Assembly: GCF_030063455.1 (NCBI RefSeq)
Contig: NZ_JASITB010000002.1
Location: 434,001-498,000, forward strand
Direction: 5' to 3'
Length of the DNA: 64,000 bases
Source of the DNA: Cryobacterium sp. PH31-O1
Lineage (GTDB): Bacteria > Actinomycetota > Actinomycetes > Actinomycetales > Microbacteriaceae
Under the pieces are notes generated by a model. That model did no database searches, was not told the DNA's origin, and saw only the letters and a list, made by a program, of their open reading frames with translations. Positions 61,960 through 64,000 of the stretch are shown here, piece by piece. The position numbers and the translations under genes are program-made. The first letter of the stretch is position 1; every line of letters starts with the position of its first letter.

Positions 61960-61995
61960 GTGGCGCATCAACCACGGGGATGGTTGATGCGCCAC
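61960..61995. terminator. 14-bp hairpin, likely terminator of the acyl-CoA oxidase gene
   Basis: GTGGCGCATCAACC (61960-61973) and its exact reverse complement (61982-61995) flank an 8-nt loop. It lies after the stop of the leftward acyl-CoA oxidase gene and upstream of the ABC operon. No T-run follows. Confidence 0.6.
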
Positions 61996-62026
61996 CGCTG
62001 TCATACCTGGGTACGACGCCTACCGC

Positions 62027-64000
62027 CTATTTTTTCACCGGCTTTTCGGGCGTTGGCGCCGTTCCAGACGCCCGCTGGGCCGTGTAGTAATCGCGGGCTT
62101 CGATCTGGCGCTCACGTTCGACACCGCTGGCGATAGTGGATCGCAGGTGATCCTGGGTGTATCCAAACGCGTCGACCAGATCGAGGGCGTGCGGACGGAT
62201 GCGCGCAATGAGACGATCGATATAGGCCGTAACGGCCTGGGCGCGCTGTGCAGAAAGCCGCCCATGGATGAGATACCAGGCCAGGTTCTTCTCCACCAGG
62301 CCAAGGCCGAACAGGTCGCGGAGCCAGGTGAGCACCTGCTTGGTGCCGGCATCCGTTGTTGCGTCCAGTGCCCGGGTGAAGGACTCCCACTGCAGCAGTT
62401 CGCCGTGGGCGCGAGCGGCTTCGATGAGCTCGTTCTGGTGCGCATTGAACAGGTCGGCGGCCTGCTTTTTGGGCAGCTTGGTAGCGCCGCGCAGCTTGCC
62501 GGCGACCTCACCGATCATGCTCTCGACCCGATCGGTGAGCAACTCGCGCTGCACGTCGGCATCACGAAGGGCGCCGATCGAACGGGCTGTGGACCCGCGG
62601 TCGAAGACCGTCTGTCCGAGGGTGCGCAGTCCGGTGCCGTGGTAAGCGCGACCGGCGGCGTGCTGCACGACGTAGCGAGCGAGGGCTCCGACATCCGCTG
62701 AAGCGAATTTGCGGCTGTAATCGGTGAGCAAGCGCTTGGCCACGAGCTGCAGGAGTACGTTGTTGTCGCCCTCGAAGGTCGCGAAGATGTCAAGGTCGGC
62801 GCGGAGGCCGACGAGGCGGTTCTCGGCGAGGAATCCGGCGCCGCCGCAGGCTTCGCGGGCTTCCTGCAGGGTGTCGAGTGCGTGCCAGGTAGAGAGCGGC
62901 TTGAGCGCGGCGGCCAAAGTTTCAAGGTCTTGCCGGTCGTCGTCGGTGTCGGCTTTGCCGCTGAACACCTCGTCGAACTTCACCAGGAACTCGTCGTGCG
63001 CGAAGGTCTGCGCGTAGGTCGTGGCCAGTCGCGGGAACAATCGGCGCTGGTGCCGCTGGTAGTCGAGGATGACCTCTTCATCGGTGTCGCTGCCGGCGGT
63101 GAACTGGCGGCGCTGGCTACCGTACGTGATGGCGATGGTCAGTGCGAGAGCGGATGCCGCGGTGGCGGCCCCGTCGAGCGACACGCGACCCTGCACCAGG
63201 GTGCCGAGCATGGTGAAGAAGCGACGGCCTGGGCTGGAAATAGGGCTCGTGTAGGTGCCGTCTTCGGTGACGTCGCCGTACCGGTTAAGCAGGTTCTCGC
63301 GCGGAATACGCACGTCGGTGAAGTGCAGCCGACCGTTGTCGATGCCGTTGAGGCCGCCCTTGAGGCCGTCGTCTTCGCCTCCGATACCGGGCAGGAAGGC
63401 GCCGTCGGCGCCCCGAATGGGCAGGTAGAACGCGTGCACGCCATGGTTGACGCCCTGCGTGATGAGCTGCGCGAACAGCACGGCGGCGATGCCGTCGTTT
63501 GCCGCGTTACCGAGGTAGTCCTTCCAGGCGGCGCGGAACGGGGTGTTGATGACGAACTCGCCGGTTTCGGCGTCAAAGGTGGCGGTGGTGCCGATGCTGG
63601 CGACGTCGGAGCCGTGGCCGATCTCGGTCATGGCGAACGCGCCGGGAACGGAGAGGTCCATGATGCCGGGCAGATACTTGTCATGGTGGCTCTTGGTGCC
63701 CAGGTGCAGCACCGCGGCGCCGAACAGGCCCCACTGCACGCCGCCCTTAATCTGCAGGCTTGGGTCGGCGATGACGAGTTCTTCGAAGCCGGCGATGTTC
63801 CCGCCGTGGTCGTCCTGGCCGCCGAGGTGTTTAGGGAACGCGCGCAGCACGTGGCCGTTGGCGGCGAGCACCTTGAGCTGGCCGAGCACGCGCAGTCGGT
63901 GATCGGCCATGGAGAGGCCCTCAATGCGCTGCATGTCGGGGCGGGCGGTAACTTCGCGGGCGGCGAGGCGCACGTCCGCCCAGGTGCCCAGAAGCTGGCG
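62027..64000 (-). CDS. Acyl-CoA oxidase/dehydrogenase (5' end outside window)
   Basis: Open from the window edge to the stop at 62027 (about 657 codons). It resembles bacterial acyl-CoA oxidases: MTEIGHGSDVASIGTTATFD is the FAD/substrate loop, KGGLNGIDNGRLHFTDVRIPRENLLNRYGDV follows, with YGSQRRQFTAGS, QEAREACGGAGFLAENRL (catalytic Glu region) and FEGDNNVLLQLVAKRLL. It oxidises acyl-CoA with FAD in beta-oxidation. A further in-frame ATG lies near 63973, but RQLLGTWADVRLAAREVTA reads as protein to the edge. The true start is outside. Confidence 0.88.
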   Translation of the reverse strand, partial: RQLLGTWADVRLAAREVTARPDMQRIEGLSMADHRLRVLGQLKVLAANGHVLRAFPKHLGGQDDHGGNIAGFEELVIADPSLQIKGGVQWGLFGAAVLHLGTKSHHDKYLPGIMDLSVPGAFAMTEIGHGSDVASIGTTATFDAETGEFVINTPFRAAWKDYLGNAANDGIAAVLFAQLITQGVNHGVHAFYLPIRGADGAFLPGIGGEDDGLKGGLNGIDNGRLHFTDVRIPRENLLNRYGDVTEDGTYTSPISSPGRRFFTMLGTLVQGRVSLDGAATAASALALTIAITYGSQRRQFTAGSDTDEEVILDYQRHQRRLFPRLATTYAQTFAHDEFLVKFDEVFSGKADTDDDRQDLETLAAALKPLSTWHALDTLQEAREACGGAGFLAENRLVGLRADLDIFATFEGDNNVLLQLVAKRLLTDYSRKFASADVGALARYVVQHAAGRAYHGTGLRTLGQTVFDRGSTARSIGALRDADVQRELLTDRVESMIGEVAGKLRGATKLPKKQAADLFNAHQNELIEAARAHGELLQWESFTRALDATTDAGTKQVLTWLRDLFGLGLVEKNLAWYLIHGRLSAQRAQAVTAYIDRLIARIRPHALDLVDAFGYTQDHLRSTIASGVERERQIEARDYYTAQRASGTAPTPEKPVKK

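Overview
The window is high-GC DNA coding on both strands, with ATGA/TGATG gene overlaps, GTG and TTG starts and actinobacterial gene families throughout (SCO6880/VirB4 conjugation proteins, DUF4232 lipoprotein, NosF/NosY-like ABC sets, prolyl iminopeptidase). It fits an actinobacterium, most likely of the family Microbacteriaceae (Cryobacterium-like). The genus is an inference from gene types and not a demonstrated match.

Positions 1-14165 are the right-hand part of an integrative and conjugative element (ICE). It ends in a 47-nt 3' fragment of a tRNA-Phe(GAA) gene (14119-14165), read as attR and followed by the tRNA terminator. The left end, and with it probably the integrase, lies outside the window. 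A leftward operon (6413 to 1) encodes a ParA-like ATPase, a pilin-like membrane protein, a membrane-anchored accessory protein, a TrbL/VirB6-like channel protein, an SCO6880-family protein and a VirB4-like ATPase. A second block (7032-13948) carries a DprA-like protein, a TraG/VirD4-like coupling ATPase, a replication-relaxation protein, a small Cys-containing protein, SSB, a replication-type HTH protein with iteron-like repeats at its 3' end, an excisionase-like HTH and an XRE regulator. Two features stand out. A roughly 147-bp module with internal dyad symmetry occurs twice, in opposite orientation, directly upstream of the dprA-like gene and of ssb. A (TC)20 pyrimidine tract beside two large hairpins lies upstream of the replication-relaxation gene.

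Positions 14220-24800 are chromosomal flank with signal-transduction modules: a degenerate ZIP-type transporter, an operon of a NosFY-like ABC exporter with an exported protein and a two-component system, then DedA and a COG4705-like membrane protein with a second two-component system and a PAP2 remnant.

Positions 25215-30221 hold a DUF4232 lipoprotein, NADP-type glutamate dehydrogenase, a haloacid-dehalogenase-type hydrolase, an SMR guanidinium exporter under a guanidine-III (ykkC-III) riboswitch, and a membrane dipeptidase. A 75-bp copy of the 3' end of the dipeptidase gene lies on the far side of the hydrolase and exporter genes.

Positions 30695-57121 are an exopolysaccharide locus. It has an initiating polyprenyl-phosphate sugar transferase, a Wzz/Wzc-like copolymerase-ATPase, several GT2/GT4-type glycosyltransferases, a CDP-alcohol phosphotransferase and a TagD-like cytidylyltransferase, two acyltransferases, Wzy-like and Wzx-like proteins, and two pairs of secreted paralogues: propeller/PKD/LamG proteins and right-handed beta-helix proteins.

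Positions 57172-64000 carry prolyl iminopeptidase, a NarL-type two-component system next to an ABC-2 transporter, and the C-terminal part of an acyl-CoA oxidase/dehydrogenase.
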